The notes below the pieces were generated by a model. The model was not told where the DNA came from. It ran no database searches and was given only the letters and a program-made list of their open reading frames with translations. A program made the translations under genes and the position numbers. From Luscinia megarhynchos (Eukaryota > Chordata > Aves > Passeriformes > Turdidae): a stretch of 64,000 nt of DNA. Below are positions 53,450-64,000 of this stretch, piece by piece. The stretch lies in assembly GCA_034336665.1 (NCBI GenBank), contig JAPFBE010000002.1:17090906-17154905 (forward strand), given 5' to 3'. Numbering within the stretch: position 1 is the stretch's first letter; each line of letters starts with the position of its first letter.

Positions 53450-53700
53450 CCATTTATGGTATTTTAAGCCTCGGTCTTCATTAGATGTTACTCTGCTGCT
53501 TCGTTGTAGCTAATTAACTTGTACATTGAAAACCCTTTAGAATGATTTGATACAGGGAGATGTGGGAATACATCGTGCTGGGATTAACACATTTATATTG
53601 CTGTAGCTGTGTGCCTGCTGTTTGGGTGCAGGGGGAGGTAACCATTTGCAAATTTAGCTGTATTAAGATCATTTTCAAGTGGTATAAATTCTATTGCTAG
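53450..53700. promoter_or_regulatory. candidate conserved non-coding element
   Basis: A CpG-retaining (CCTCGGTC, CTTCGTTG, ATCGTGC), non-repetitive block with homeodomain-like AGCTAATTAAC and an E-box-like CATTTGCAAATT region. No coding frame covers it. Regulatory role inferred from texture. Confidence 0.25.
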
Positions 53701-54955
53701 CAATTTGAACAAAATCTACTTGATTTCAGAGGGAAATGTACAGATAGTTTGCTGCACATTCTAGTGCCAGATTCTGCCTTGAAAGTTTAATGTTGAGCAG
53801 CTTTATTTGTTTTAGGTATTTTGTGATTTGTGTGTGTGTGTGTGAGGAGAAATAGAGGTTTTGAAATTCCAACATTAGGAAACAAGATGCTGGAACTTCT
53901 TTGATAATCAAAATGAAATTTTAAATATATCTGTGTGGTGCCCTCTGTTTCCCTCAAGATTTCGACTTTCTAGCTTCTAACTTTACAGTTAAGCACTGAA
54001 AAACTAGATGACCATGCCATACAAATTTTTCCTATTGTGTACTTTACACCATACAGAATTATTCATAAGTCTGTAAAATATTGCACGTGTGCTAATGAAA
54101 TCTTCATAGAAAACTTAGCTTTGTGTGGAAAATTGGCTCAAAACTTTTTTCCCCCAAATTTTAGGAGTAAAAAATGAAAATTGATTGTAATGCAGAGCAC
54201 AGGTGTGAACTTCCCCATGTTGAACACAAGGCAAGGAACAGGGTACCAGGTATTTAAGAGAAAAGTCATGACTGACATGTTTCAGCCCCAGTAGTACATC
54301 CATGAAGCAACATGAACTTGAACCAGGAGTCTATGACATCTTCTAGCATGTCATATGACATTTTTAAATTACCTATATGATTTTATAATGCATTTAGGGT
54401 TATTCATAAATTTCTGTTCCAGACCTTAGCCTAAGCTTGTAGCATTGATTTTAAGGCAGGTGCTATGAAGTGTCATTTCCTTTCACCTTGGGAGAGAAAT
54501 GGAATCACAGGGTGTGTTTTGTACAAGCTGCAAAAGAGTTTCTAGAGAGAACTGACTTTTTGGCGCTGCAAGCCAGGGATGGAAGCAAGCTGAGGAGAGG
54601 AAGACAGTATCTCCCTGCCAATTCCTATCCACATGTCAACACACTGTTATGAAAGGTACATCCTGAACTGCAGGAGTTTACTGCGGGCTTTTTGTTCAAA
54701 GGTGAGATGGGATCCTATAATTCGTAAGGCTGTTGAGTTCACTACATGCCAAATGTGAGATAGGCAGCATATAAAGACGAATGCCTTTATTGCAGAAATA
54801 TGGCCTGAATTTAATATTCTGTATCCATGCATGTGGACCCTGTAATTTTCTGTTACGAGACAGATTTGATCTTTCTTTACAGTTGCAGTACATTGGGGTA
54901 GAGGTACTTTTAATTTCACTTTGATATAGCACGGTGAGCCATTTTTCAAACAATA
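53701..54955. other. gene-free AT-rich DNA
   Basis: A short (TG)8 tract lies at 53,829-53,844. The 100- and 85-codon minus-strand frames at 54,647-54,953 overlap each other in different frames and show no family signature. Confidence 0.5.
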
Positions 54956-54959
54956 TGTC

Positions 54960-55560
54960 CAGTCAGTCTTTATTTATTATTTGCTTTTATGCTTAACAGA
55001 TTGCCCATTCAAAAGGGAAGAGCATGAGCACTGTTGCCTCGTCAGTCAGCTCGCTGTGAAGTTGCAATGTAGCAAATGGCTAATGTATGCATACATGTGG
55101 GCACTGTTTTAACCCACATTTCACACCGCCATAATCGATTCGTTGGTTTTGAAGAACAAAACAAAAACAACCGCCCTTGGCCAGCTGCAGCAGGCGAGAG
55201 TTAGGACATATGCTGGTGTGAAAGGGGAACAGGGCTGGAGAGCCCTGCCGAAAACATCACAACAAAGGGAGCGCAATCGCCTTGGCAAGGCATGGGATGA
55301 CTTAAATGCCCTATTGTATGAAATATGAATAGGTTGGCGCTGTGAATTGCGGCGGGGGGCTCCTCCGTGCCGCCGATTAGCCACACGATTACCCCGATTA
55401 CACGGGGAAATGGCTAAGGTAAAGAAGGCCAGCCTTCTGCCACCTCCTCCGTGGGCCAGCAGCAGGCCGGCCCGACCCTTTCCTGCTGCCGGGAATGGAA
55501 GGGCCAGGATGGAGGAGAAGGCGATTGAAGATTCAGATAAGTCCTGCGGATAACAACTAT
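54960..55560. promoter_or_regulatory. CpG-rich patch with three CGATTA repeats (candidate promoter/enhancer)
   Basis: Within an AT-rich region this patch reaches CpG-island-like density: about 13 CpGs in 180 bases at 55,335-55,515. It holds three direct CGATTA words ending at 55,379, 55,391 and 55,400, in the style of homeodomain sites, plus a TAATCGATT at 55,132-55,140. A donor-like AAG|GTAAAG occurs at 55,418-55,424, so a first exon of an unseen transcript on the + strand is possible. Open frames of 61-87 codons exist on both strands, as expected for GC-rich DNA, and none resembles a known protein. Confidence 0.4.
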
Positions 55561-56079
55561 AAGGATTTCAAGGGCAGCAGTGTTAAAATGTCTTTCTGGT
55601 CAAGTGATGTATGGGCATTGTTCCCTGCTAGTACACAAGTAAACTGCTCAGTCAAAAAGAGGCCTTGTACCCTCTCTGCTGTCTCTCTCTCCTCCCAAGT
55701 TAAGGGACTGCCATGGGTGATGACTACAAAGAGTGTGGCAGGAGGAATCTGTGTCCTGCAATCTTCTCTCACCTCCACAATCTTTTGCACAGATTGGTTC
55801 TCCCCTCCCTCCTCACCATGCAGCTCTTCCAGCCATGGGGTAACACTGCAGAAAACATGTTTATTCAACCCAGGGCAGTTCAAGGAGAGATTATTTCCCT
55901 ATGCTGGAGTTTTAAGGTACATATAATCAGCTGTCATCCAAAATAAATTAACGTCTATATTATCTCAGCCTCAAATGAGACTCAATATGTACATGTTCAC
56001 AACATGAACTGTGGTAATGTGAATTATGTGTGTATATGTTATGGATTCCAGGGTGCCCAGCAGTCCCACTTGTTATTGA
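55561..56079. other. unassigned spacer before the CR1 copies
   Basis: Overlapping open frames (143 codons on +, 108 codons on -) cover 55,495-55,946, but none shows a domain, and they run in several frames at once. I see no repeat family and no splice-site pairs. Confidence 0.4.
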
Positions 56080-57120
56080 ATCACTCAATCACAGAATCAC
56101 AGAATTGTAGAATATGCTGAGGTGGAAGGGATCCACAAGGATCATCGAATCCAGCTCCTGGCCTGGCAAAGCACCATCCCCAAGAGTCACACCATGTGCC
56201 CCAGAGCATTGTACAAAATTTCTTGAACTCTTTCAGGCTTGGTGCTGTGACCACTGCCCTGGGGAGCCTGTTCCAGTGCCCAACCACCCTCTGGGGAAAG
56301 AACTTTTTCTAATATCCAACCTAAACGTCCCCTGACACAGCTTGAAGCCATTCCCTTGGGTCCTGTCACAAGTAACCACAGATAAGAGATCAGTGTCTGC
56401 CCCTCCTCTTCCCCTCATGAGGAAGTTGTGACCTAGTCTCCTCTTCTCCAGGCTGAACAGACCAAGTGACCTCAGCTGCTCCTCATACAGTTTTGCCTCA
56501 AGGCTCTTCATCATCCCTTCTTTGGATGCCCTTTAGTAGCTTAATGTCTTTTTACAGTGTGGCACCCAGAGCTGCCCCCAGCACCAGAGGTGAGGCTGCC
56601 CCAGCTCAGAGCAGAGCAGGACAATCCCTCCCTTGCCCAGCTGTGATGCTGTCCCTGATCCCCCCAGGACAGGGTTGTCCCTCCTGGCTGCCAGGGCACT
56701 GCTGGCTCGTGTTCAACTTGCCACGGACCAGGACCCCCAGGTCCCTTTCCATGGGGCTGCTTCCCAGCCTCTCATTCCCCAGTCTGCACATCCAGGGTTG
56801 TTCTGTCCCAGGGCAGAATCTGGCACTGTCCCTTGCTGAATTTCATACAGATGGGGTTTGCCCATCTCTAATTTGTCAGAGTCTCTCTGCAGGACCTCTC
56901 TGCCTTTGAGGGAGTTCAGCAGCTCCTGTCAGTTTTGTATCATCTGTGAACTTGCTCAGTGTCCCTTCCAGTCCTGCATCCAAGTCATTAATGAAGATGT
57001 TGAAGAGCACAGGGCTGAGGATGGGGCTCTGTGGAACCCGCACTATCGACAGATTCCCAATCTGATGTCACCCCATTGATGGCAGCCCTTTGTACCTGAG
57101 CTGTGAGCCAGTTGCTATAC
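56080..57120 (-). mobile_element. CR1 LINE, 5'-truncated copy (about 1 kb), minus strand
   Basis: The element starts (3' end) with TCACAGAATCACAGAATTGTAG at 56,089-56,110, the reverse complement of the CR1 terminal octamers. It continues through the 3' UTR (GGAGCCTGTTCCAGTGCCCA in this strand) into the end of ORF2, the reverse transcriptase-bearing protein. Its remains are visible in broken minus-strand frames: MERDLGVLV and KLNTSQQC near 56,640-56,745, and LFSLEKRRL near 56,450. The coding part is split over several frames and ends without the catalytic domain, so the copy is dead. Its 5' end blurs at about 57,115. Open frames on the + strand inside it are shadows. Confidence 0.9.
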
Positions 57121-57305
57121 ATGTAGATGTAGGTGGTCTCAAAAGTGAAGATATTTTTGTCTCAAAGAAGCTGTATCTTATTCTAGCTTGTCACTTGAAG
57201 ACACTTGTAATGTTTGTGTGTTTTGTAGCATCTTTTACAACAGTAATCTCCATCTCATTTCCAGAGCCATAGAGTTGCTAATGATTGCAATTGCTAAGTT
57301 GGAAA
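57121..57305. other. spacer between two CR1 copies
   Basis: About 180 bases of AT-rich DNA with no feature that I can assign. It separates two LINE copies that carry the same part of the CR1 consensus, so the copies are independent insertions. Confidence 0.5.
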
Positions 57306-57309
57306 TTTC

Positions 57310-57665
57310 TAATAATTTCCATTGGTAAATTGGAAAAGATTATCGGGTCTAATGTTAACTCAGCACCACTGTGTTCACTATTAAACCATATCTCTGAGTA
57401 CCACATCCCCACATCTTTCAAACACTTCCAAGGATGGCAAGACCAGCAATTCCCTGGGCAGCCTGTTTCAGTCTGACCACCCCTTCCCTGAAAAAAATGT
57501 CCATAATATCCAATCTAAGCCTCCCTTGGTGAAGCTTGAGGCCATGTCATCTCATCCTGTCACTTTTGTTACCTGAGAGGAGAGACCAGCCCTCACCTTG
57601 CTACAGCCTCCTTTTGGGTAGCTGTAGAGAGCAATGAGGTTCCCCCTGCCCTCCAGAGAATCCAG
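57310..57665 (-). mobile_element. CR1 LINE, second copy of a different subfamily, minus strand
   Basis: Signature words in this strand are TTAAACCATATCTCTGAGTA, AACACTTCCAAGGATGG, CCCTGGGCAGCCTGTTTCAG, AATATCCAATCTAAGCC and AGAGCAATGAGGTTCCCC. They match the 3' part of a CR1 subfamily that carries the ACTAAACCATGTCCCTAAG stretch, which the neighbouring copy lacks. The terminal octamers are lost or highly diverged. It is heavily mutated, without coding potential, and probably older than the copy at 56.1-57.1 kb. Confidence 0.85.
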
Positions 57666-57669
57666 CTGG

Positions 57670-60600
57670 AGGTGCTGTGGGATCTCCCACCTCATTACAA
57701 AGGTACTCTCGGTGCATAAATGAAGACACAACATCCTTGCAGGGAGGAGCCTTTGCACCGGGAGCTCTTTGACGCAAATGATGTTCCCAGCTGCAAGGCA
57801 ATCAAAAAACATCAGGGCTCCCAAAGGAGACCACAGCTCCCTGGGTGTTTGTAGGGAAATTTTGGTGTCTATAAGTCACAGTTGCTCAGAAAGTATTAAA
57901 GTGGGTTAAAACGAGACCTGGTTTTCCCTAGAATTGAAAAGAATCAGTTTGAGGCATTAACTGGAAATATTGTTTAAAATGAGGGGAAAGGGGAGGTTTG
58001 CCTTTTGTGATTTTCATTCTTTTTAGTTTTAGGTGACCTACTAACAAAATTCAGCACAAGTTTATGAATAGTTTGCCTTGTCCCAAATTTGCATTCTTCC
58101 CTAAATAAAACACTCAGCTGGAGATTTTTGCCCCAGACTGAATTGTATTACTCCACTGAGATTATCAGTATTGGCAAAACAGATTAAGAAAGCTATTGAA
58201 TGAGATTGGTAACTCTTTGGTATTTAATGGATTTTTATTCATAAATATGCAAATAGTGCTCTAGTTATGAAAATATTCACAAATCTTAATAGATCACAGA
58301 GAAAAAGTTGCAACTTTCCCTTTTGCTCTGATACACAGTTGGAAGTATAAAATAAATTTCATATCCTGCCTCACTGCTGCAGAGATCAAACAATTGAAGT
58401 TGGAAGAAAAACCTCAAACCCAAAGCAAAAAAACACTCAGCAGAACTTAAAAAAAAATTAAGTAAAGACCCATTTCTTTTAGCAGTGCATATTTTAAATC
58501 TTTTTATTTCTAAACACCCCCCCAATATAATATCACAAAATTTATTCCCTGACCATTAAATAGAGTGCTTGCTGTACTTTGCCAAAAGTTCTGGGGCCTA
58601 TGAGCTCCTTGTCCTTTCTGTGATAAAAACCAATTTGGTTAATTGCATCATTTTATATAAACTAAACATCTCATATTTTTTGTTTCATGCCATAATCTGC
58701 TGAACATTGTGACTTTATCTAGTTATATGGTATTTGTGTTTCACTCAGGGTTGGATTTGTGTCTGTGTATGTGCTTTGTACCGAAGGTGCAACCTCTCAG
58801 AGAACTTGTGCTTTTCTAAAGCCATGTATCCTTACATTTTGGAATTGAAAAGACATCTTGAATGCACTGAACTTTTTTGCTGGTTTCTGGTGAAATCAAA
58901 TGAAAAATGCCTAGTTTATGGCCATTCTTTATTTGAAGACAATTTTTTCTTTCTCCATAGCTGTCTCTATTTGAAATCTCTGGATGTCTAGAGCTTTGGG
59001 TCTGGACATTTCTTGTTACCTTTACTGAATTAAATCAGAGCAGTTCAGTGAGATAGGATGGTTTGTAAAAGCTTTATGTTGCCTAAAAGTTGTGCAGTTT
59101 TTTATCACATCCTTAATTTTAATTTGATTTTCATATTGTGAAATTTTGCATGTACTCCTGGTTTCACATATAACTCCACTGGTTATCCAAAGAGCTGCAC
59201 TGTTATTGGACATATAAGCTCAGTTCAGGTCTTCCTGTTGTCTTAAAATCCAATCCTGGGCAACTGCTTGCCGTGTCCACGTGCTCAGGAAGAGCTCAGC
59301 AAGCCAACCACATGTAGGTGTCATGGCAAATATGAGGAGAGAAACTTCCTAGGCAGGTTTCTTTCCAGTGACCCGTTTGTTGTTTAGGACATGCAGAGAT
59401 TATTGACTGAGCAGCAAGAAGGAAGGATGAATTGATCTGATAGTGAAATTATGCATTTTTTGCTGAGCAGGGGATTTTTCTGATGGAGAAGGAACAAATT
59501 GACTTATTGGTTAATTGAAGGAGAGAATTGACTGGGAGAGGCAGTGAGAATTTGACAAATGTCAGCTGCAAGGAAGAAGGATTCTTCAAATAGATATATA
59601 CATAAACATTTATTTATTTTCTCATTTGTCTGCCTCTTACTTAATGTGTAATAGAGATGGGTGGCTTTACATGGACTCTTTTTGGCAAGATGGGTAGGCT
59701 GACTTTGTGTGAAACTTTTTCTCTTTTTAAAGGTGACTGGAAATGTTCCTTCACTGACATCTGCAAAAGTTTGTTGCTGCTGTTGTTTCCCTTAAGTTGT
59801 GCCTTCTGTTTCAGTTTATTAAGTCTGCCAGTGTATGTGTACATATATATTCTTTTTCATCAGCTGCAGTTGCCTAATACTGGCCTGAGTTTTAATGCAT
59901 GTTAGGCACCTGACTTCCACAGAAAACAATATGAATTATTGTTTTTTCCCTTTAAATAATCTTCCAAATTTCACTAGGCAACTCTCTGTATTGGTAGAAC
60001 CAGAACTGCTCCCATAAGTACCAAAGCTATTGGTCTTTCACCCTTGGAAAGGGCACCATGTTTTGCTCTGTTTTGCTGGTACAACAGTGGTCTTATCTGT
60101 AGTGAGGGCTTCAAAGTGCTATAGTAATTAAAAACAAGTAAAAGTGATGCCAACAACAGTTGTACTAGTAGTAATAAACAACTACATATTGGTTCCACAT
60201 ACATATTAATTAATCCAATGCTTAATTTAACTTCTAATTAATTTAGAATTAATTTCCTAATTTCTCTCTGGATGAGAGAATAATCTTTAATATGGTGCCA
60301 TAATCTTCATATTCTCCTTTAAGGAGACCAGAAGGACTTTCATTGAAGGCACTGAAGGCATCCAAAACTCTCTTCTGAGGACTCTTAACTCTTGGAGTCA
60401 AAGAAGTTTCTGTCCTCTGCTTGGGAAGACTGTGCTTGTAATGGGGTTAGGGAAGGAAAATTCTTATTCAGGAAATTTTCCCTGTTGTGGGGCAGGAAAT
60501 GGCAGAGTCCCTGGGGATCAGTGTGGTTATTGGAGCTGTGCTGCAATGTTACAATCATTTCCCTCTTGCATGACATCACCATGGGGATTGTGGGGAAACT

Positions 60601-63505
60601 GAAGGCTAAGGACTCATCTGACACAGTCACAGTGAAGAAACTTTGTCTGTCCTTCTTCTCTGTACCCTTCCTGACTGCTCAGATGTGCCATGGCCTTATT
60701 TTTATCACCATTAGGAAAGATTCAGCTGCATTTACAGCAGGGATATTGTGGGAACGAACGCTGTGAAGAAATAATAGTAGAGATTTTAAGCTCCCAAAAG
60801 GAGAAGGAAGGACCTTTAATTAGCAAATAATAGGTTTAGCCCATAAACTACTCACAAAGAAAAAAAGTCACCAGGCATCATAAAGGAAAGGGATAAGGAG
60901 CAAGTCTTCAAATAATTTACACATTAAAATAATTCTTGTTTTTGTCTGGGACATTGCTTTGTTTTGAAATACATTTGGTATTTTAAAAGATATAGGAACA
61001 GCTTTGCTTGAAGGCACTCATCCCAGGGAGTGACACTTAACACTTGTATGCTGTTGAACCAAAATCAGAGGTATGTAACTTGGGAGAAGGGTATTTGGGG
61101 AAGTATTTGCAGCTGGAAAATATCTTAACATTTGAATTCCTAATGGGAAACTTATAAACACACCAGAGCTGAACAAATATTTCAGTGTGAATAATTTATA
61201 TGACAATACCTCTCATAGTAGCAGGCTGCTGCAGTTCTGTGGGATGGCTAGCACTGACTGACAGAGGAGGAGAGGTGTCACCACCACATGATAACCCTTG
61301 CTCTGTCTTGCACCAGCTGGGATATCACCTTGAACTGAGCCAATCCATCATCCTGCTAAAGAAAAGATAACAGCTGCCTTTTTCCATAAAACAAAAGAGT
61401 TTGATTGAAGGATGCTTTTCTCCATTTTCCTCCCTTATAACATAGCAAGTTTTCCCTTGTAGAAAGTGGAACCTTTGAAGGTTTCCCACAAAATCAAAAG
61501 CTTGTCCACAGATTGCCTGTTAAATGTGCACTGTGCGTTTGTCAGGGATGCTCTAAGTGGTGCTGAAGCTGACAGAATGCAAGCAGGAGCTGACAGCTTC
61601 ACTCCAGTTTCAGCTGATTAAAGGCTGCAGGGGCCTGGGGGCTCCCATTCTGCAAAGAGGACCTCTGCAAATTCACCAGAGGATTTCCAGTCTGCATGTT
61701 TTGCATCAGCTGGCCCAGAGGATGCCAGGTACTGCACTCAGCAATAATCTTCTGCCTCCAGTTTTGGAGTGTTTGAGAACAGATAAAGAAAATAAGTTAA
61801 ATATGCAAAGGAGGATTACCTTATGTTATGTATGAACATTATATTGTGTGTGACAAATGGCAGTGTAAAATGCAAAAATTGCATATGTGTGTAAATTTAG
61901 AGCCATTGTGGCTTAAATCTCACAGCCTTCTCCCTGTTCCCACACCCATCATGCATATTGAGCTTTTGCAGGCTGAGCATGCTGGCTGCTCACTTTGGGA
62001 GCTCTTCCCAAAGCTCTGAAGCCAAGGTGTTCAAGCATAACCAGGGATCCAGCATGATCTAACCAGAACTATTTAAAAAAAAATTATCAGGATCAAAGAG
62101 TGCTTGGCACTGTCTGGTAACAAGAGGGAGATCACAGCTCTTGCTTTTTTGGATGTTCTCCTTTATAATTCCCAACTCTTAGCAACTGTGCAGTGCTTGT
62201 TATGCTGCTCGTACTTTAGCCTTTGATGAATGAACATCTAATTAGGGAAATCTTTTCCTCTCTGTTTCTTCACAGGTCAGTTTTTTCACAGTGATGTTTT
62301 TCTTATTCCTTCCCTAATGCAAAGAGAATGTCCCAAACAAATATCCTCTCCCAAACTTGGATAATAAAATACCACTTTTTAAAAATTTTGTTTCACTAAA
62401 ATAAATAGAGAATTTTCCTTGCATTATTTCTTCTTGGACCTTTCTGTTAAGCAAGACAAGCACATCTTTCCCTTCTTCCCTAAATTTAAATTTTAGTCTT
62501 GCTTTATTAGCACCAAAAGTCAAATCCTTAAAACTGCTGATTAAAAAATTCATGCAATCTTTGGAACTCTATGACAAGGTACTTTTTAAAACACTTGAAA
62601 ATAAATCAGAACTTGTGGTTTAATAATCAGAACTGCAGGCACAAAATAGAGTAAGTCAAGTAACAGACATTTGTTAGCTTTTTTTACATTAATCCATTAA
62701 TATATTTTTAGAAATGCTAAATATTTAAAGCTCCAGACCGAGAGCTATTCTTAGGGTGATTTCTTCCCTTAAGTTGAGTTCAGGTAATGCTTTTGATCTC
62801 CATTTCCATTCACCTAACTGGAAATTAATTTTTCACAAGTGGATATTTGCTGAGAGGAAGACACAGAGGATGTGCCTCCAATTAAAAGGAATTAAGAAAA
62901 TATTTCTCTTCATCCCTTGTTGTTTATAATAATTTACACAAACTGTTGAACAGTGTACCAGTGTATCAACAGAACATTTCCATAGTCTGAGTCCCTTTGT
63001 ATTGATTTTTAAAAGGGAGCTAGAAAGACCTGGGGGCTTTTAAACTTCAGAACTCAAGGAATTTTTAAATTTCCCCCACACTGAGCAATAGGAACCTTAT
63101 ATAGGCATATTTCAGTTGTATGTATTTGGCTGTATGCGTGTGTCTGCATTTTTTTTATATACATACACACACTTGCTTATTATGCTTATTATTTAAGTAT
63201 AATATGTGTATATATGTGTATGTATAAATTACATGCCATGCATGCAAACATGCATACATATACATGTATCCTCTTAGTCTACTTTTCTCCCAGTCTTCTT
63301 TGAGCCTGTCTTTCTTTGTTTTAAATCACTTTTTGGCTTATTTAAGGCTCTGCTGCACCCATAAAATTCTGCCTCAGATGGTATATCAGAGTTGCTTTAA
63401 ATTAAAAAGAATTTAGAAAAAAATTTGAGATAATAGAGAAGAGAGATAATACGAAGATAATACAAAGAAATAACAAAGAGAATATAGTTTCTATTACTGG
63501 CATAG
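57670..63505. other. gene-free AT-rich DNA
   Basis: No supportable gene in about 5.8 kb. The largest frame (124 codons, +, 60,392-60,766) has no domain, lies opposite an 81-codon frame and has random composition. The stretch at 63,120-63,270 is rich in alternating TA/TG/CA words (ATGCATGCAAACATGCATAC) and could adopt unusual DNA structure. No repeat family recognised. Confidence 0.5.
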
Positions 63506-63511
63506 TTTATT

Positions 63512-63538
63512 AAAAACAAAACAAAACAAAACAAAACA
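63512..63538. repeat. (AAAAC)n microsatellite
   Basis: Five perfect tandem AAAAC units. Confidence 0.9.
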
Positions 63539-63806
63539 CAAATAAGAGATATAAATTAGAATCCTCACATTAAAAATGTTCCCACTTCTGAAGGGATGTT
63601 CAGATGTTTTGAGTAGGACTTGGACTGCCAAAAAAAAGAGGATAAGTGTATGCTTGCAAAGAGACCAGTAAAGAGAGCGTAGGAAAGCAAATGTGCTCTG
63701 CAGAAGTAGTTCAGTTTGCATAATTTATTTTAAATATGGATCCTCTCTGGTGTGTGAACACTCCCTCCCTCACCACCCCCACCCCCCTCTTCTCTTTTAA
63801 AAATAG

Positions 63807-63930
63807 GAATTTCTCTGCTGCTTGCATTCCAATATTCCAGTTCAAATAGGGTGTCTGGTGGTAGCTCAGCACTTGTGTACTCGACTACTTACTGCTGAGG
63901 AGCCTTGCTTGCTGGTAATCTAGATTTATG
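63807..63930 (+). other. possible non-coding exon at the right edge
   Basis: A C/T-rich tract (63,770-63,800) leads to an acceptor-like AAATAG at 63,801-63,806, and a perfect donor ATG|GTAAGT follows at 63,930/63,931. All three + frames between them contain stop codons, so if spliced it would be a UTR or long non-coding RNA exon. Pairs like this also arise by chance, and nothing else in the window supports a transcript here. Confidence 0.2.
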
Positions 63931-64000
63931 GTAAGTCTACCCTTTCCCTTCATCTACAAGGTCCAGGGACATTCGGGTAGCCAATCTGCCCTTAAATATG

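Noticed and set aside
55495..55946. 143-codon + frame with a 108-codon minus-strand frame opposite
   Set aside because: Both strands are open at once, with no domain, conserved motif or splice-site support.
56466..56909. 147-codon + strand open frame
   Set aside because: It lies inside a minus-strand CR1 copy; the other strand encodes the reverse transcriptase-protein remnant.
63850..63905. tRNA-like words GGTGGTAGCTCAG...GTACTCGACTA
   Set aside because: The stretch is too short for a tRNA, does not fold into a cloverleaf, and the B-box match is poor.

Overview
The window looks like nuclear DNA of a bird. It is AT-rich and has few repeats. The only interspersed repeats I can recognise are CR1-type LINE fragments with the avian 3' end (ATTCTRTGR-like octamers, seen in reverse complement near 56,080-56,110). 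There is no operon layout, no ribosome-binding-site spacing and no dense coding. Nearly all open frames of 60-150 codons are chance frames in AT-rich sequence. I cannot tell which bird it is.

One protein-coding gene is well supported: a 250-codon intronless reading frame on the + strand at 20,538-21,290. It has an acidic-serine N-terminus, a long disordered Pro/Ala/Gly-rich middle and a basic coiled-coil C-terminus. That C-terminus resembles the vertebrate UPF0500 / C1orf216 family as I remember it. A good splice acceptor lies 25 bases before the ATG. A candidate donor lies about 0.6 kb upstream, and the first AATAAA about 1.05 kb downstream, so the likely layout is non-coding 5' exon(s), one coding exon and a roughly 1 kb 3' UTR. 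A two-codon upstream ORF (ATG CAT TAA) directly abuts the start codon.

The rest is gene-free as far as I can see. 1-19 kb: AT-rich intergenic or intronic DNA, with one CpG-retaining block near 18.0-18.3 kb and one GC-richer patch at 15.4-15.6 kb. 19.4-22.4 kb: the gene and its flanks, with a near-perfect hairpin just beyond at 22.63 kb. 22.7-54.9 kb: AT-rich DNA with several stretches that look like conserved non-coding elements (26.7-27.0, 33.3-33.5, 36.4-36.7, 37.9-38.7, 52.6-52.8 and 53.45-53.7 kb), plus microsatellites. 54.96-55.56 kb: a small CpG-rich patch with three CGATTA repeats, the best candidate for a promoter or enhancer away from the gene. 56.08-57.67 kb: two separate minus-strand CR1 insertions of different subfamilies side by side. 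57.7-64 kb: AT-rich DNA, with an AAAAC microsatellite and a possible non-coding exon at the right edge.

The overall picture is a gene-poor region around one small, little-studied gene, with scattered candidate regulatory elements. I found no CRISPR array, operon, tRNA, rRNA, viral cassette or new multi-gene system. The regulatory calls rest on texture (retained CpGs, clustered factor-like motifs) and need a multi-species alignment to confirm.
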